Positions 8,927 through 17,803 of a stretch of DNA of 43,929 nucleotides are shown piece by piece. The notes below the pieces were generated by a model, which was not told the origin of the DNA, did no database searches, and saw only the letters and a list, made by a program, of their open reading frames with translations. How positions within the stretch are numbered: the stretch's first letter is position 1; the number at the start of each line of letters is the position of its first letter. The position numbers were made by a program, and so were the translations under genes. The DNA is from Verrucomicrobiaceae bacterium (GTDB taxonomy: Bacteria; Verrucomicrobiota; Verrucomicrobiia; Verrucomicrobiales; Verrucomicrobiaceae): the NCBI GenBank assembly GCA_027487315.1, contig JAIYDW010000214.1, positions 1 through 43,929 on the forward strand, given 5' to 3'.

Positions 8927-10306
8927 ATGAATGTTGAAACTTTAGCTGGATTGCTCGTGCTGGTGCCGGGAGTTGTGTTTTTGGGCTTGGCGGTCACTTG
9001 GTTGTTAGGTTGGAATGGGCAGGAGCGTATTCTGGCGAGGGTGACGATGATCACTTATTCGTTGCTGACGTTAGGAGTGGCGGCACTGACGGTGATTTTT
9101 TGGCAACGGGGATTGATGGTGCTGACGGTGTCGTTTGGGAACTGGTTTGAGGTGGGGCACTATGGGTTTCCGTTGGTGCTGTTGTTTGATCGACTGTCAT
9201 TGCCGCTGGCTGGGGTGACGATTTTTTTGGTCGGCATCGTGGGGTCGTTCTCAGTGCGATATTTGCATCGGGACCCGGGTTACTTTCGATTCTTTTTGCT
9301 GCTGCATTTGTTTGGGTTTGGCGCGCTTTTGTTGTTTACGGCAGCGTCGTTGGATTTGTTGGTGGCGGGGTGGGAGTTGGTGGGGATCACGTCGGTGTTA
9401 TTGATTGGTTTTTTCCAGCATCGAAAGGAGCCGGTGAGGAATGCGCTTCGAGTGTTTGGCACGTATCGGGTGGCGGATGTGTTCATGCTGACGGGCGTGT
9501 TTTTGACGCACCACTGGTTTGGCACCGGGCTATGGCAGGAGTTGTTTCCCGGGACTTGGCCGGATAATGGACATGCGCTGCATGGGGCCGGAGCGGGGGT
9601 GGTTTGTTTGCTTTTGATTCTGGCGGCGTGCGGGAAGTCGTCGCAGGGACCGTTTTCGGGTTGGTTGCCGCGGGCGATGGAGGGGCCGACGCCTTCGAGC
9701 GCGGTGTTTTACGGGGCGATTTCAGTGCATGCGGGGGCGTACCTTTTGCTGCGGATTCAGCCGTTGATCGCGGAGTCGTGGTTGGCGACGGGGTTTTTGA
9801 TTTTTGTGGGGGTGACGACAGCGTTTTTGGCGACGCTGATTCACAGGACGTGCGCGGATGCGAAGACGTCGTTAGCGTATGCTTCGATGACTCAGTTGGG
9901 CATTATCTTCACGGAAGTGGGTATGGGATGGACGACATTGGCGCTGGTTCATACGGTGGGTCACGCGGTGGCGCGGACGGCGCAGTTTTTGAGGGCACCG
10001 TCGATGTTGCATGATTACCATCGGCTACATTCGGCCGCAGGGGGCAAGTTGGCGGAGACGGGTTCGCATTACGATTCCTTTGTGCCGAAACCGCTGCAGC
10101 ATTGGATGTATACGCTGGGGGTTGAGAGAGGGTGCTATGATGCCCTGTTGGAGCGGTTCGTTTTGACGCCGGTTCGGTATCTGTCGAGTTTGATTGGACG
10201 GTTGGAGCCGGCGGACTGGGCAGAGAAGTGGCGGGCGAAGAAGGCGGAGCGCGAAGCGGGAGAGATTCGAGTGAACAAGTCAGGAAAGGATGAAGTGCAT
10301 GTTTGA
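8927..10306 (+). CDS. dabB: DabB-type NuoL-like proton/cation-conducting membrane subunit
   Basis: 459 residues, almost entirely hydrophobic, roughly 12-14 membrane helices. It has Complex I antiporter-subunit signatures: 'LVAGWELVGITSVLLIGFF' with the channel glutamate, 'GKSSQGPFSGWLPRAMEGP' with the conserved lysine, and 'HAVARTAQFLRAPSMLHD' near the end, where NuoL usually has a lysine and this protein has arginine. In DAB complexes this subunit supplies the ion flux that powers DabA. ATG 8927 is chosen over an upstream in-frame TTG at 8879 because it starts directly before the first helix. The gene directly follows dabA and overlaps the next gene by 8 bases. Confidence 0.88.
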   Translation: MNVETLAGLLVLVPGVVFLGLAVTWLLGWNGQERILARVTMITYSLLTLGVAALTVIFWQRGLMVLTVSFGNWFEVGHYGFPLVLLFDRLSLPLAGVTIFLVGIVGSFSVRYLHRDPGYFRFFLLLHLFGFGALLLFTAASLDLLVAGWELVGITSVLLIGFFQHRKEPVRNALRVFGTYRVADVFMLTGVFLTHHWFGTGLWQELFPGTWPDNGHALHGAGAGVVCLLLILAACGKSSQGPFSGWLPRAMEGPTPSSAVFYGAISVHAGAYLLLRIQPLIAESWLATGFLIFVGVTTAFLATLIHRTCADAKTSLAYASMTQLGIIFTEVGMGWTTLALVHTVGHAVARTAQFLRAPSMLHDYHRLHSAAGGKLAETGSHYDSFVPKPLQHWMYTLGVERGCYDALLERFVLTPVRYLSSLIGRLEPADWAEKWRAKKAEREAGEIRVNKSGKDEVHV

Positions 10307-11690
10307 GCTGAATTTTCCATTTTTGTTGATTGGATTGGCGTCGACGCTTGTGGCGGCCTTGGCCTTGTGGCGGGTGCGCTCGGTGGAGGTGGCGAGATGG
10401 TGGGGGTGTGTGGCAGCGGGTTTCGCGGCGGTGATGTTTGCGATTGCCGGACGGGTGAGTGCGATGAGCGGGCACATGATGTGGGATCCCATGGCGACTG
10501 GATGGCTTGAGGTGGATGCGCTTGATGCGTTGCCGTTGGTGGTGTTTTCGCTGCTGACCTTGGTAACGCTGATGGTGGCGCCGAAGAGGGATTTGGGAGG
10601 GGCGAGCGTGGCGGGGATGTTGTTGATTTTGGTTGGGACATCGCTGGCGTATTCGGCTGGGACGCTGGCGGGGATGGTGGTGGGATGGTGGGTGACGTGT
10701 GCGCCGGGAATGATGGGGGCGTTTGGGCCGAGAAAGGATCGATTAGCGTTGGGGATTCAGGTGATGGGTTGTGTGGCGTTGACGGGTGCGGCGGCATTGA
10801 CGGGATTTGGAGCGGCTGATTTTGAGAATTCTGAGGCGTTGGCGTTTGGGCTATTGATGTCGGCGGTCGCCTTGCGAAAGGGGATTTTTCCGGCGCATTC
10901 CTGGGTGTTGGATGCGTATGATCGGGGGCCGTTGTTGCCGAACGCGCTGCTTTTTAACGGGCATCTGGGAGCGATGATGCTGTTGCGGGCGGAGTCGACG
11001 CATTTGGCCGGGGCGGCGCAAAACATTCTGGAATGGGTCAGTCTGGGGGCTTTGGGGACGGCCTTGTTTGCTTCCGTGGCAGCGATTGCGCAAAGGCGGC
11101 CGCGTCGGATTCTGGCGCTGCTGACGGTGAGTCAGTCGGCCTTTATTCTGGCGGGGCTGGGAAGCCGGAATGTTGAGGGGATCACGGGGTCTTTGGTGCA
11201 CTGGTTGGTCGTTGCGGTAGCGACGACGGGGTTGGTTTGTATCTTGCGCGCGGTGGAGGCGAGGCGTGCGGATGCGATGGCTGGTGATGATTATTTGGGA
11301 TTGGCGGTGCGAGCGCCACGACTGGCGGTGTTTTTCCTGGTGTGTGGATTTGCGTTGGTCGGGCTGCCAGGAACATTGGGGTATTGCGCGGAAGATTTGC
11401 TATTCCATGGGGCGCTGGCGAGTCATCCGATCTTGGGGCTGTGCCTTTTGATAGCGACCGCGCTGAATGCGATTCACCTGGTGCGACTGTATTCGCAGTT
11501 GTTTTTGGGTCGTCGAATGGACGAGGTGCCGACGGTTCCTGATGCGATGTCGAGGGAGCGTTGGGCGCTTGCTGCGTGTGTGGTGTTTTTGGTGACGGCT
11601 GGAGTGATGCCGGGGAAGTTGGTGGGGTGGCGGGCTGCCTCGGCGGAGCGATTGATGGAAGCGTTCCAGGGCGCGGGCAAGGGGCATTGA
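10299..11690 (+). CDS. Second NuoL/M-like membrane subunit of the DAB operon
   Basis: About 463 residues and strongly hydrophobic, with roughly 12-14 predicted helices. 'LRKGIFPAHSWVLDAYDRGP' corresponds to the 'K..Q.P.H.WLPDAMEGP' signature of proton-pumping antiporter subunits, followed by 'NALLFNGHLGAMMLLR'. It is much more divergent than DabB. ATG 10299 has AGGAAAGG ending about nine bases upstream and overlaps the dabB stop by 8 bases, which suggests translational coupling; ATG 10290 in the same frame is an alternative. Characterised DAB systems need only one membrane subunit, so its role here, as extra channel, partner or regulatory half, is unknown. Its stop codon is one base from the convergent kinase gene. 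Confidence 0.8.
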   Translation: MFELNFPFLLIGLASTLVAALALWRVRSVEVARWWGCVAAGFAAVMFAIAGRVSAMSGHMMWDPMATGWLEVDALDALPLVVFSLLTLVTLMVAPKRDLGGASVAGMLLILVGTSLAYSAGTLAGMVVGWWVTCAPGMMGAFGPRKDRLALGIQVMGCVALTGAAALTGFGAADFENSEALAFGLLMSAVALRKGIFPAHSWVLDAYDRGPLLPNALLFNGHLGAMMLLRAESTHLAGAAQNILEWVSLGALGTALFASVAAIAQRRPRRILALLTVSQSAFILAGLGSRNVEGITGSLVHWLVVAVATTGLVCILRAVEARRADAMAGDDYLGLAVRAPRLAVFFLVCGFALVGLPGTLGYCAEDLLFHGALASHPILGLCLLIATALNAIHLVRLYSQLFLGRRMDEVPTVPDAMSRERWALAACVVFLVTAGVMPGKLVGWRAASAERLMEAFQGAGKGH

Positions 11691-11691
11691 G

Positions 11692-13032
11692 CTAGGTAAG
11701 AGGGTCCAGGTCGGGCTGTTCGAGGCGGATGGGGACTGTGACTGTCAAGGTGAGGCCTTTTTGGTTGCCTGAATCCAGGGTCAGGACGCCGCCGCACTCG
11801 CGGGCGCGGGCGCGCATGCCGATCAGGCCGAGGCTTTGGCGAGTGGGGACGGGTTGGGATGGGAGGCCGCGGCCGTTGTCCTGGATGCGAAAGTTTAGGT
11901 GCTTGCCTTGAGCGGTGAGGGTGATGAAGACTTCGGTGGCTTCAGCGTGGCGGGCGATATTGGTTAGGGCTTCCTGAGCGATGCGGAAGAGATGGGTTTC
12001 GAGTTCGCTGTGGAGGCGGTCTTGGAAACTGGATTCGTAGTTGACGGTGATTCGGGTGCGTTGGGCGAATTTTTCGGTGAGCCAGCGGAGGCCGGCGTCG
12101 AGGCCAAAGTCGTCCAGGATGACGGGGCGGAGAAGTTGGGAGAGTTCGCGGACGTTGGCGATGGCTTCGTCGACGAGATGGAGGTTATCAGCGCGCAGAG
12201 CTTCGGGATCTGAGACGCTTTTCCGGCTGATGTTGGCGCGAACGGCGGCGAGGGATTGGCCGAGTTCGTCATGGAGTTCGTGGGAGAAACGGCGGGCGGT
12301 TTCCTCCTGACTTTGGAGCATGTGCCAAGAGACGTGGTTGAGTTCGTCGGCTTGTGATTCGATGCGGTGAATGCTGTGCCGGACATAGGCGATGGTGCCG
12401 GCGGCGCAAAGAAGGGCGAGGATGAAACAGGCGCTGAGGAGGAGGGCGGATTCGCGGGAGAACTCCTGGAGTTGGAGGCCGATTTTTTGGTCGACTTGGG
12501 CCAGGTGCTCAGTGCTGTCGAGGATGAGGTCGTGGATGATTCGAACGACAGCGTCATGGCGGGAGAAGAGTTCGTCGAGGCGCTCCCGATTGAGAGGGCC
12601 GGGGGTGTCTTGATCCAGTGAGGTGCGAACTTGCCGGGTGAAGTTGCGAGTGGCTTCGGTGAGGTTTTGCCAGGGGATGGCCTGGGGCGTGGAGCTGGCT
12701 TCGGTGGCCAGGCGGGCGATGGTGCGGTCGGCTTGGTCGAGCGCGTCCAGCGGGATTTTTCGTTCGGTGATGTCGACGGTGCGGGCGAGACGGTGGAGGG
12801 CGAGAGCGAGGGCGTCTTCTTCGACCTGGGCTTCGTGGAGGAGGCGGGTGATAAGGATTTGTTCGCGGACGAGTTCTTCGGCGCTGGAGCGAATGTTGCG
12901 ACCTTCGCGGACGGAGACGAGGCCTGCGGCGCCGAGTAGGAGCATGACGAGGCCAAAGCCTGTGATCAGGGCGATCAAGACGGCCCGACCTGTGAAGTGG
13001 TCGCGGAAGGTGGACCAGGAGGAGATGGGCAT
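11692..13032 (-). CDS. NarX/DegS-type sensor histidine kinase
   Basis: 446 residues. A first membrane helix lies at about residues 17-40, an extracytoplasmic region of about 150 residues follows, and a second helix is at about 195-216. A HisKA_3 dimerisation domain has 'FSHELHDELGQSL' with the likely phosphorylated His254. A HATPase_c domain follows with 'FRIAQEALTNIARHA' (N box) and 'IQDNGRGLPS' (G box). The sensory region is mostly helical and has no recognised ligand pocket. It is encoded 18 bases after the response regulator, so the two form a pair. Convergence with the DAB operon and position behind SulP copy 2 suggest that it monitors a transported ion, carbon status or pH. That is inference. 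Confidence 0.88.
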   Translation of the reverse strand: MPISSWSTFRDHFTGRAVLIALITGFGLVMLLLGAAGLVSVREGRNIRSSAEELVREQILITRLLHEAQVEEDALALALHRLARTVDITERKIPLDALDQADRTIARLATEASSTPQAIPWQNLTEATRNFTRQVRTSLDQDTPGPLNRERLDELFSRHDAVVRIIHDLILDSTEHLAQVDQKIGLQLQEFSRESALLLSACFILALLCAAGTIAYVRHSIHRIESQADELNHVSWHMLQSQEETARRFSHELHDELGQSLAAVRANISRKSVSDPEALRADNLHLVDEAIANVRELSQLLRPVILDDFGLDAGLRWLTEKFAQRTRITVNYESSFQDRLHSELETHLFRIAQEALTNIARHAEATEVFITLTAQGKHLNFRIQDNGRGLPSQPVPTRQSLGLIGMRARARECGGVLTLDSGNQKGLTLTVTVPIRLEQPDLDPLT

Positions 13033-13050
13033 GGGAGGGTGGAGGGCGCG

Positions 13051-13701
13051 TTAGTCGATGAGGCCGTTGCGCATGGCGAAGCGGACGAGTTCACCGATGG
13101 AATGCAGATTGAGCTTTTCCATGATGCGACCGCGATGGGCTTCGACGGTGTAGACGCTGAGGTTGAGCGTGGTGGCGATCTCCTTGTTGGTCTTGCTTTC
13201 GGCGATCATTTGGAGGACTTCGCGCTCACGGGAGGAGAGGAGGTCGATGGGATTGGTGACGTGCTTGCGGTAGTCTTCGAGGACGGCGTCACTGACTTCG
13301 GGGCTGAGCCAACCTTTGCCGACGGCGACGGCGCGAACAGCGGCGAGGAAGTCCTGATGGCTGGAGTCTTTGAGGAGGTAACCGCGGGCGCCTGCACGGA
13401 GGATTTCGCGGACGTAGACGCTGTCCTTGTGCATGGATAGGGCGAGGATGCGGATTTTGGGGCAGGACTTTAGGATGCGGCGGGTGGCTTCGATGCCGTT
13501 GAGTTCGGGCATGGTGACGTCCATGACGATGACGTCGGGGAGAAGGGACTCGGCGAGTTCGAGGGCTTCGCGGCCGTTTGAGGCTTCACCGACCACTTTG
13601 AAATCCCATTCGGCTTCGAGGATGTGGCGGAAGCCATTGCGGACGACGGCGTGGTCGTCGGCGAGGAGGATGGAAGTGGTCGTTGCCGGAGAGGTAGCCA
13701 T
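13051..13701 (-). CDS. NarL/FixJ-family response regulator
   Basis: 216 residues, the standard two-domain length. The receiver domain has acidic residues Asp15-Asp16, phosphoacceptor Asp61 in 'VIVMDVTMPELNGIEA', and the conserved lysine in 'YLLKDSS'. A LuxR-type HTH follows: 'LSSREREVLQMIAESKTNKE' and 'LSVYTVEAHRGRIMEKLNLH'. It is the cognate partner of the kinase gene 18 bases downstream, and it starts 71 bases after the stop of SulP copy 2 on the same strand. Possible targets are the adjacent SulP and dab promoters, but no shared operator was identified. Confidence 0.9.
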   Translation of the reverse strand: MATSPATTTSILLADDHAVVRNGFRHILEAEWDFKVVGEASNGREALELAESLLPDVIVMDVTMPELNGIEATRRILKSCPKIRILALSMHKDSVYVREILRAGARGYLLKDSSHQDFLAAVRAVAVGKGWLSPEVSDAVLEDYRKHVTNPIDLLSSREREVLQMIAESKTNKEIATTLNLSVYTVEAHRGRIMEKLNLHSIGELVRFAMRNGLID

Positions 13702-13772
13702 CGTGAAGAAAGGGTAGGACTCAGGGTGGGGAAGTCAAGCCGCTGACCCTGAGGAGAGGGACTCTAGACGGG

Positions 13773-15413
13773 TCAGGATTTGCTGCGCAAGCGCGCGGCC
13801 TGGGGGTGAAGGGAAACGGGTTTGAGGGACTGGAGGCCTTCGATGATGAGTTGGCGGTTTTTGAGTTGCCAGTCCTGGGCCATTTCCTGGAGCTTTTTGA
13901 TGACGCTGTGGTCCACAAAGTGGGTAGCGGAGAGGTCCACGGTGACCTTTGGGTGGGAGGAGAGGGATCTCAGTTTGCGCCTAAGTCCGAGCCAATTGGT
14001 GAAGACGACGGCTTTTTGAACTTTGACGACGGGGTGGCCGGAGGATTCGTCGATGGAGGCCTCATGCCGAAAGAGGTTGGTGAAGGAGACCTTGCCGACG
14101 AACATGTGAAGGAAGATTTTCATGACGATGCCAGCGGCGACACCGATGAGGAGGTCGGTGGCGAGGGTGGCGAGGATGGTGGTGATGAAAACGGTGAGTT
14201 GGCCTCTACCGATCTCGAGCATCTTTTTGAATTCTTTGGGTGAGGAGAGGTTGTAGCCAGTGAAGACGAGCATGGCGGCCAAAGCGGGCAGGGGAATTTG
14301 GTTGAGGAGCTCTGGAACGCTGGCGACCATGATGAGGAGGAAGGTTCCGTGCCAGAAATTGGACCAGCGGGTACATGCGCCGTTGCTTCGGTTGGCGGAG
14401 GAGCGAACGATTTCGGAGATCATTGGGAGGCCACCGATGCAGGCAACGAGGGTATTGGCGGTGCCGACGGCGAAGACATCCCGGCTGAGGTCGGTGCGGC
14501 GCTGCCAGGGGTCGGTCAAGTCGATGGCTTTGGCGCTGAGGAGGGATTCGAGGCTGCCAATGAGGGCGAAGATGGTGATCCAGTAGAGGCCAGTGGTGGA
14601 GGCGATGTTTGAGAAGTCGGGGAAGGCGATGCCATCGAGCATGTTCAGGGGTAGGGAGACGAGGTAGGTGCTGTCGAGCTTGAGGTAGAGGCTCATGGGG
14701 ATGCCATAGAGCAAGGCCCAGACGGGGCCGGGGATGAGTTGGACGAGCTTCAGTTTGAATAAGGGGCGGACGAAAAGGATGACGAGGCAACCGACGCCGA
14801 CGATGGCGGCGCTGGGGTTGGTGTGGCTGAGGCTTTCCGGGATGCGTCCGATGAGTTCGAATGCCTCGCCATGCAGGTGGCGGGCTTTGATGGACTGTCC
14901 GAGCAGCATGACGTGGATCTGCTTGGAGATGATGATGATGCCGATGGAAGCGAGCATGCCATGAACGGCAGCGACGGGGAAGAATTCGGCCAGTTTGCCG
15001 AGCTTGAAGACGCCAAAAAGAATCTGGATGATGCCAGCGATGACGCCCACGGCCAACATGCTTCGGTAGCCGATCATGCCGGCTTGTTCGGCGCTCATGC
15101 CAGCGGAGACTTCCGGAGTGAATGCGGCGACTGTTCCAAAGACGGCTGCAATCATGCCGGCGGCGGGGCCTTTGATGGTCAATTCCGAGTTGCTTAAAAA
15201 AACCGTGAGCATGCCGCCGACGACAGCTGTGAAAATGCCTGCGATGGGGGGGCAGCCACTCGCCTTTGAGATGGCGAGGCACAGGGGCATAGCGATCAAG
15301 AAGACCAAGAAGCCGGAGAGGATATCCTTGCCAAAGCAGGCTTTGAATCCGGCGAAGTTACCGCGGGGGATGGGGCTTTGGAGTGCCGGATCGGGAGTGG
15401 TATCCAATGACAT
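13773..15413 (-). CDS. SulP-family inorganic anion transporter with C-terminal STAS domain (copy 2)
   Basis: 546 residues, one longer than copy 1 and clearly its paralogue: '[20 protein letters not shown]', '[15 protein letters not shown]', '[17 protein letters not shown]' and '[15 protein letters not shown]' all have near-identical counterparts. The STAS domain keeps '[19 protein letters not shown]'. Differences cluster in the loop after the third helix pair and in a longer segment near '[18 protein letters not shown]', so the copies may differ in affinity, ion or regulation. It lies upstream of the response regulator and kinase genes and may share their transcript. Bicarbonate transport is plausible from the DAB context; sulfate is the alternative. 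Confidence 0.88.
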   Translation of the reverse strand: MSLDTTPDPALQSPIPRGNFAGFKACFGKDILSGFLVFLIAMPLCLAISKASGCPPIAGIFTAVVGGMLTVFLSNSELTIKGPAAGMIAAVFGTVAAFTPEVSAGMSAEQAGMIGYRSMLAVGVIAGIIQILFGVFKLGKLAEFFPVAAVHGMLASIGIIIISKQIHVMLLGQSIKARHLHGEAFELIGRIPESLSHTNPSAAIVGVGCLVILFVRPLFKLKLVQLIPGPVWALLYGIPMSLYLKLDSTYLVSLPLNMLDGIAFPDFSNIASTTGLYWITIFALIGSLESLLSAKAIDLTDPWQRRTDLSRDVFAVGTANTLVACIGGLPMISEIVRSSANRSNGACTRWSNFWHGTFLLIMVASVPELLNQIPLPALAAMLVFTGYNLSSPKEFKKMLEIGRGQLTVFITTILATLATDLLIGVAAGIVMKIFLHMFVGKVSFTNLFRHEASIDESSGHPVVKVQKAVVFTNWLGLRRKLRSLSSHPKVTVDLSATHFVDHSVIKKLQEMAQDWQLKNRQLIIEGLQSLKPVSLHPQAARLRSKS

Positions 15414-15675
15414 GGAGAGGGGCGGATTTAGACGGCCTTGCTGGCTTCAGAATTAGAGGGGTATGGGATGGACGGGGAGTTCGATCAAGTCGCTGAACTG
15501 CTACCCTAAGCTGATCTCTTGATGAAAGTCCACCGCGACTTGCGGCAAGCCTGAACGGGTGATGGTGGGCCGCTTCTGAAAAGCAGCGTGCTTTGCCGAA
15601 TGGCCCTGCGCGTTTCGAGATGGCACCGGCCTTGTGACCGGGAACTTTCGAGATGTCGTGCGAGGATTTTCGAGG

Positions 15676-17652
15676 CTAGGTTTCGAAGTAGGTGTAACCG
15701 CGCATGCCGGCTTCGAAGGCGTCCATGATTTCGCGGCGTTCGCGGGCGGTGATGCGGTTGCTGTGGACGGCGCTTTCGGCGAGTTGGCGGAAGCGGCTGA
15801 GCATGTCTTTGGGCTCGTATTCGCAGTAGGTGAGGACTTCGGAGACGGTGTCGCCTTCGATTTCCTGGGTGTATTTGAGTTTGCCGTTCTCGATGCGGAC
15901 GGAGACGACATTGGTGTCACCGAGGAGGTTGTGGAGGTCACCGAGGGTCTCTTGATAGGCACCGACGAGGAAGATGCCGACGACGTAGTCTTCGTTGGTG
16001 TTTTCGAAGTCGATGTCGTGGAGGGGAAGGCTGTGGTTGAGTTCGCCGGAGTGGGCGAACTTGTCGATTTTGCCATCGGAGTCGCAAGTGATGTCGGAGA
16101 GGACGGCGTTGCGGGTGGGTTTGTCTTTAAGGTGGTGGATGGGCATGACCGGGAAGATTTGGTCGATGGCCCAGAGGTCGGGGAGGCTTTGGAAGACGCT
16201 GAAGTTGCCGTAATAGTAGTCGGTCATGACCGTCCGGACGCGTTCCATTTGAGCACTGTCGACGCCCATGGCTTCCTGGCATTTGGCGACCCAGGAGAGG
16301 AGTTCCCAGTAGAGTTCCTCGCCTTGAGAGCGCTCGCGGAGGGAGACTTTGCCGTAGCTGAACTCGCTGCGGAGTTTGTCGCGGTAGTAGCAGGCGTCAT
16401 TGTAGATTTCCTGGAGGCGATCCATGTCGGTGGAGGCTTTGAGGCCTTTGCCGTTGCGGGTGTCTTCCTGGAGTTCGTAGAGGTTGCGGACGAGGGGCGG
16501 GGCGTTTTCGGGGACGCTGACCTGGCGGTGGGGTTCGAAGCGGTTGACGTCGAGGATGTTGACGAGGAGGACGGAGTAGTAGGCGACGATGGCGCGGCCG
16601 GACTCGGTGATGATGTCGGGGTGGGGGACACCGGCTTCACCGGTGACTTCGGAGACGGCTTCGATGATGTCGGCGCAGTATTCCTGGGTGCCGTAGTTGC
16701 TGCTGGCTTCGGTGGTGCCTTTGAAGCCGTCGTAGCTGATGGCGAGACCGCCACCGAGGTCGAGGATGCCCATGCGAGCGCCTTCCTGGACGAGGCCGAC
16801 GTAGACGCGGGTGGCTTCGGTGACGGCTTGGCGGATGGCGCGGATGTTGGGGATCTGGGAGCCTTGATGGTAGTGGAGCATGCGGAGGCAGTCGAGCATG
16901 CCTTCTTCACGAAGGTGGTCGACGACGTGCATGAGTTGGGAGATGTTCAGGCCGAAGACGGAGGAGTCACCGCCGGAGCCAGCCCAGTGGCCGGCGCTTT
17001 CGGTGGAGAGGCGGAAGCGGACGCCGAGGGTGGGGCGGACGCCCATTTTTTTGCAGCGCTCGAGGATGAGTTTGAGTTCGCTGGGCATTTCCAAGACCAT
17101 GATGACTTGGAGGCCCATTTTTTGGGCGTACAGGGCGAGGTCGATGAACTCTTCGTCCTTGTAACCGTTGCAGACGATGTAGGCCTGCGGGTCGTGCATG
17201 TAGGAGAGAGCGGCGATGAGTTCGGGCTTGCTGCCGGCTTCGAGGCCGTAGTGGTATTTGCGGCCGTAGCGGGTGATTTCCTCGATGACTTCCTGTTGTT
17301 GATTGACCTTGATGGGGTAAACGCCGCGATAGACGCCCTGGTATTTGGCTTCTTTGATGGCGGCGTTGAAGCCTTCGTTGAGTTCATCGATGCGCCAGCG
17401 GAGGAGGTCGCCGAAGCGGAGGAGGACGGGGAGTTGGGTGCCGCGTTCGCGGAGGCCGCGGGCGACCTGGATGAGGCTGACGGGTTTGGTGGAGTTACCG
17501 TCTTTGAGGTTCACGACGACCTCGCCTTTGGCGTTTATGTCAAAGTAGCGATGGCCCCACTCGCGCACGCCATACATGTGGGCGCTTTCTTCGACGCTCC
17601 AAGGGGGGGCGGCGGCTTTCGAACGGGTGGTGGAGCGGGGGCGTTTTTCCAT
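15676..17652 (-). CDS. speA: Biosynthetic arginine decarboxylase
   Basis: 658 residues, the usual size of SpeA. It converts arginine to agmatine and CO2, the first step of the agmatine route to putrescine, using pyridoxal phosphate and Mg2+. The likely PLP lysine is Lys115 in 'GVYPIKVNQQQEV'. Other conserved blocks are 'LGVRFRLSTESAGHW', 'LHYHQGSQIPNI', 'LDLGGGLAISYDG' and 'PDIITESGRAIVAYY'. The C-terminal half holds the extra helical domains of this decarboxylase class. It appears monocistronic: a terminator of the next upstream gene lies before it and a 262-base gap follows it. The 262 bases downstream hold no gene that I can support. Confidence 0.93.
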   Translation of the reverse strand: MEKRPRSTTRSKAAAPPWSVEESAHMYGVREWGHRYFDINAKGEVVVNLKDGNSTKPVSLIQVARGLRERGTQLPVLLRFGDLLRWRIDELNEGFNAAIKEAKYQGVYRGVYPIKVNQQQEVIEEITRYGRKYHYGLEAGSKPELIAALSYMHDPQAYIVCNGYKDEEFIDLALYAQKMGLQVIMVLEMPSELKLILERCKKMGVRPTLGVRFRLSTESAGHWAGSGGDSSVFGLNISQLMHVVDHLREEGMLDCLRMLHYHQGSQIPNIRAIRQAVTEATRVYVGLVQEGARMGILDLGGGLAISYDGFKGTTEASSNYGTQEYCADIIEAVSEVTGEAGVPHPDIITESGRAIVAYYSVLLVNILDVNRFEPHRQVSVPENAPPLVRNLYELQEDTRNGKGLKASTDMDRLQEIYNDACYYRDKLRSEFSYGKVSLRERSQGEELYWELLSWVAKCQEAMGVDSAQMERVRTVMTDYYYGNFSVFQSLPDLWAIDQIFPVMPIHHLKDKPTRNAVLSDITCDSDGKIDKFAHSGELNHSLPLHDIDFENTNEDYVVGIFLVGAYQETLGDLHNLLGDTNVVSVRIENGKLKYTQEIEGDTVSEVLTYCEYEPKDMLSRFRQLAESAVHSNRITARERREIMDAFEAGMRGYTYFET

Positions 17653-17737
17653 TGAGGTCAGGGGGCGGGGATGGGGCGCGCAGTATGCCTTTTATGGGGA
17701 GGGATGCAATGGGAATGAGAGGGGGGCGATGAAGGGA

Positions 17738-17780
17738 AGAAAAAACGCCCGCTGAACCGGGTGACGGCTCAGCGGGCGTT
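17738..17780 (-). terminator. Rho-independent terminator of the isomerase/epimerase gene
   Basis: Read on the minus strand, AACGCCCGCTGA (17780-17769) pairs perfectly with TCAGCGGGCGTT (17755-17744), giving a 12-bp GC-rich stem with a 13-base loop, followed by a T-run. It lies just downstream of the stop at 17804 and separates that gene from speA. Confidence 0.85.
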
Positions 17781-17803
17781 TGGGAGGGATCCGGATGAGA
17801 GGA

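Noticed and set aside
15414-15675. Small gene or RNA between speA and SulP copy 2
   Set aside because: There are no codon-biased frames apart from the speA shadow and only weak direct repeats (TTTCGAGATG at 15613 and 15646); not enough support for a feature.
15634-17655. A 673-codon plus-strand open frame antisense to speA
   Set aside because: It is a mirror of the high-GC, G-skewed coding strand: composition is almost only Asp, Glu, Gly, Val, Ala, Phe, with no domain, while the opposite frame is a full arginine decarboxylase.
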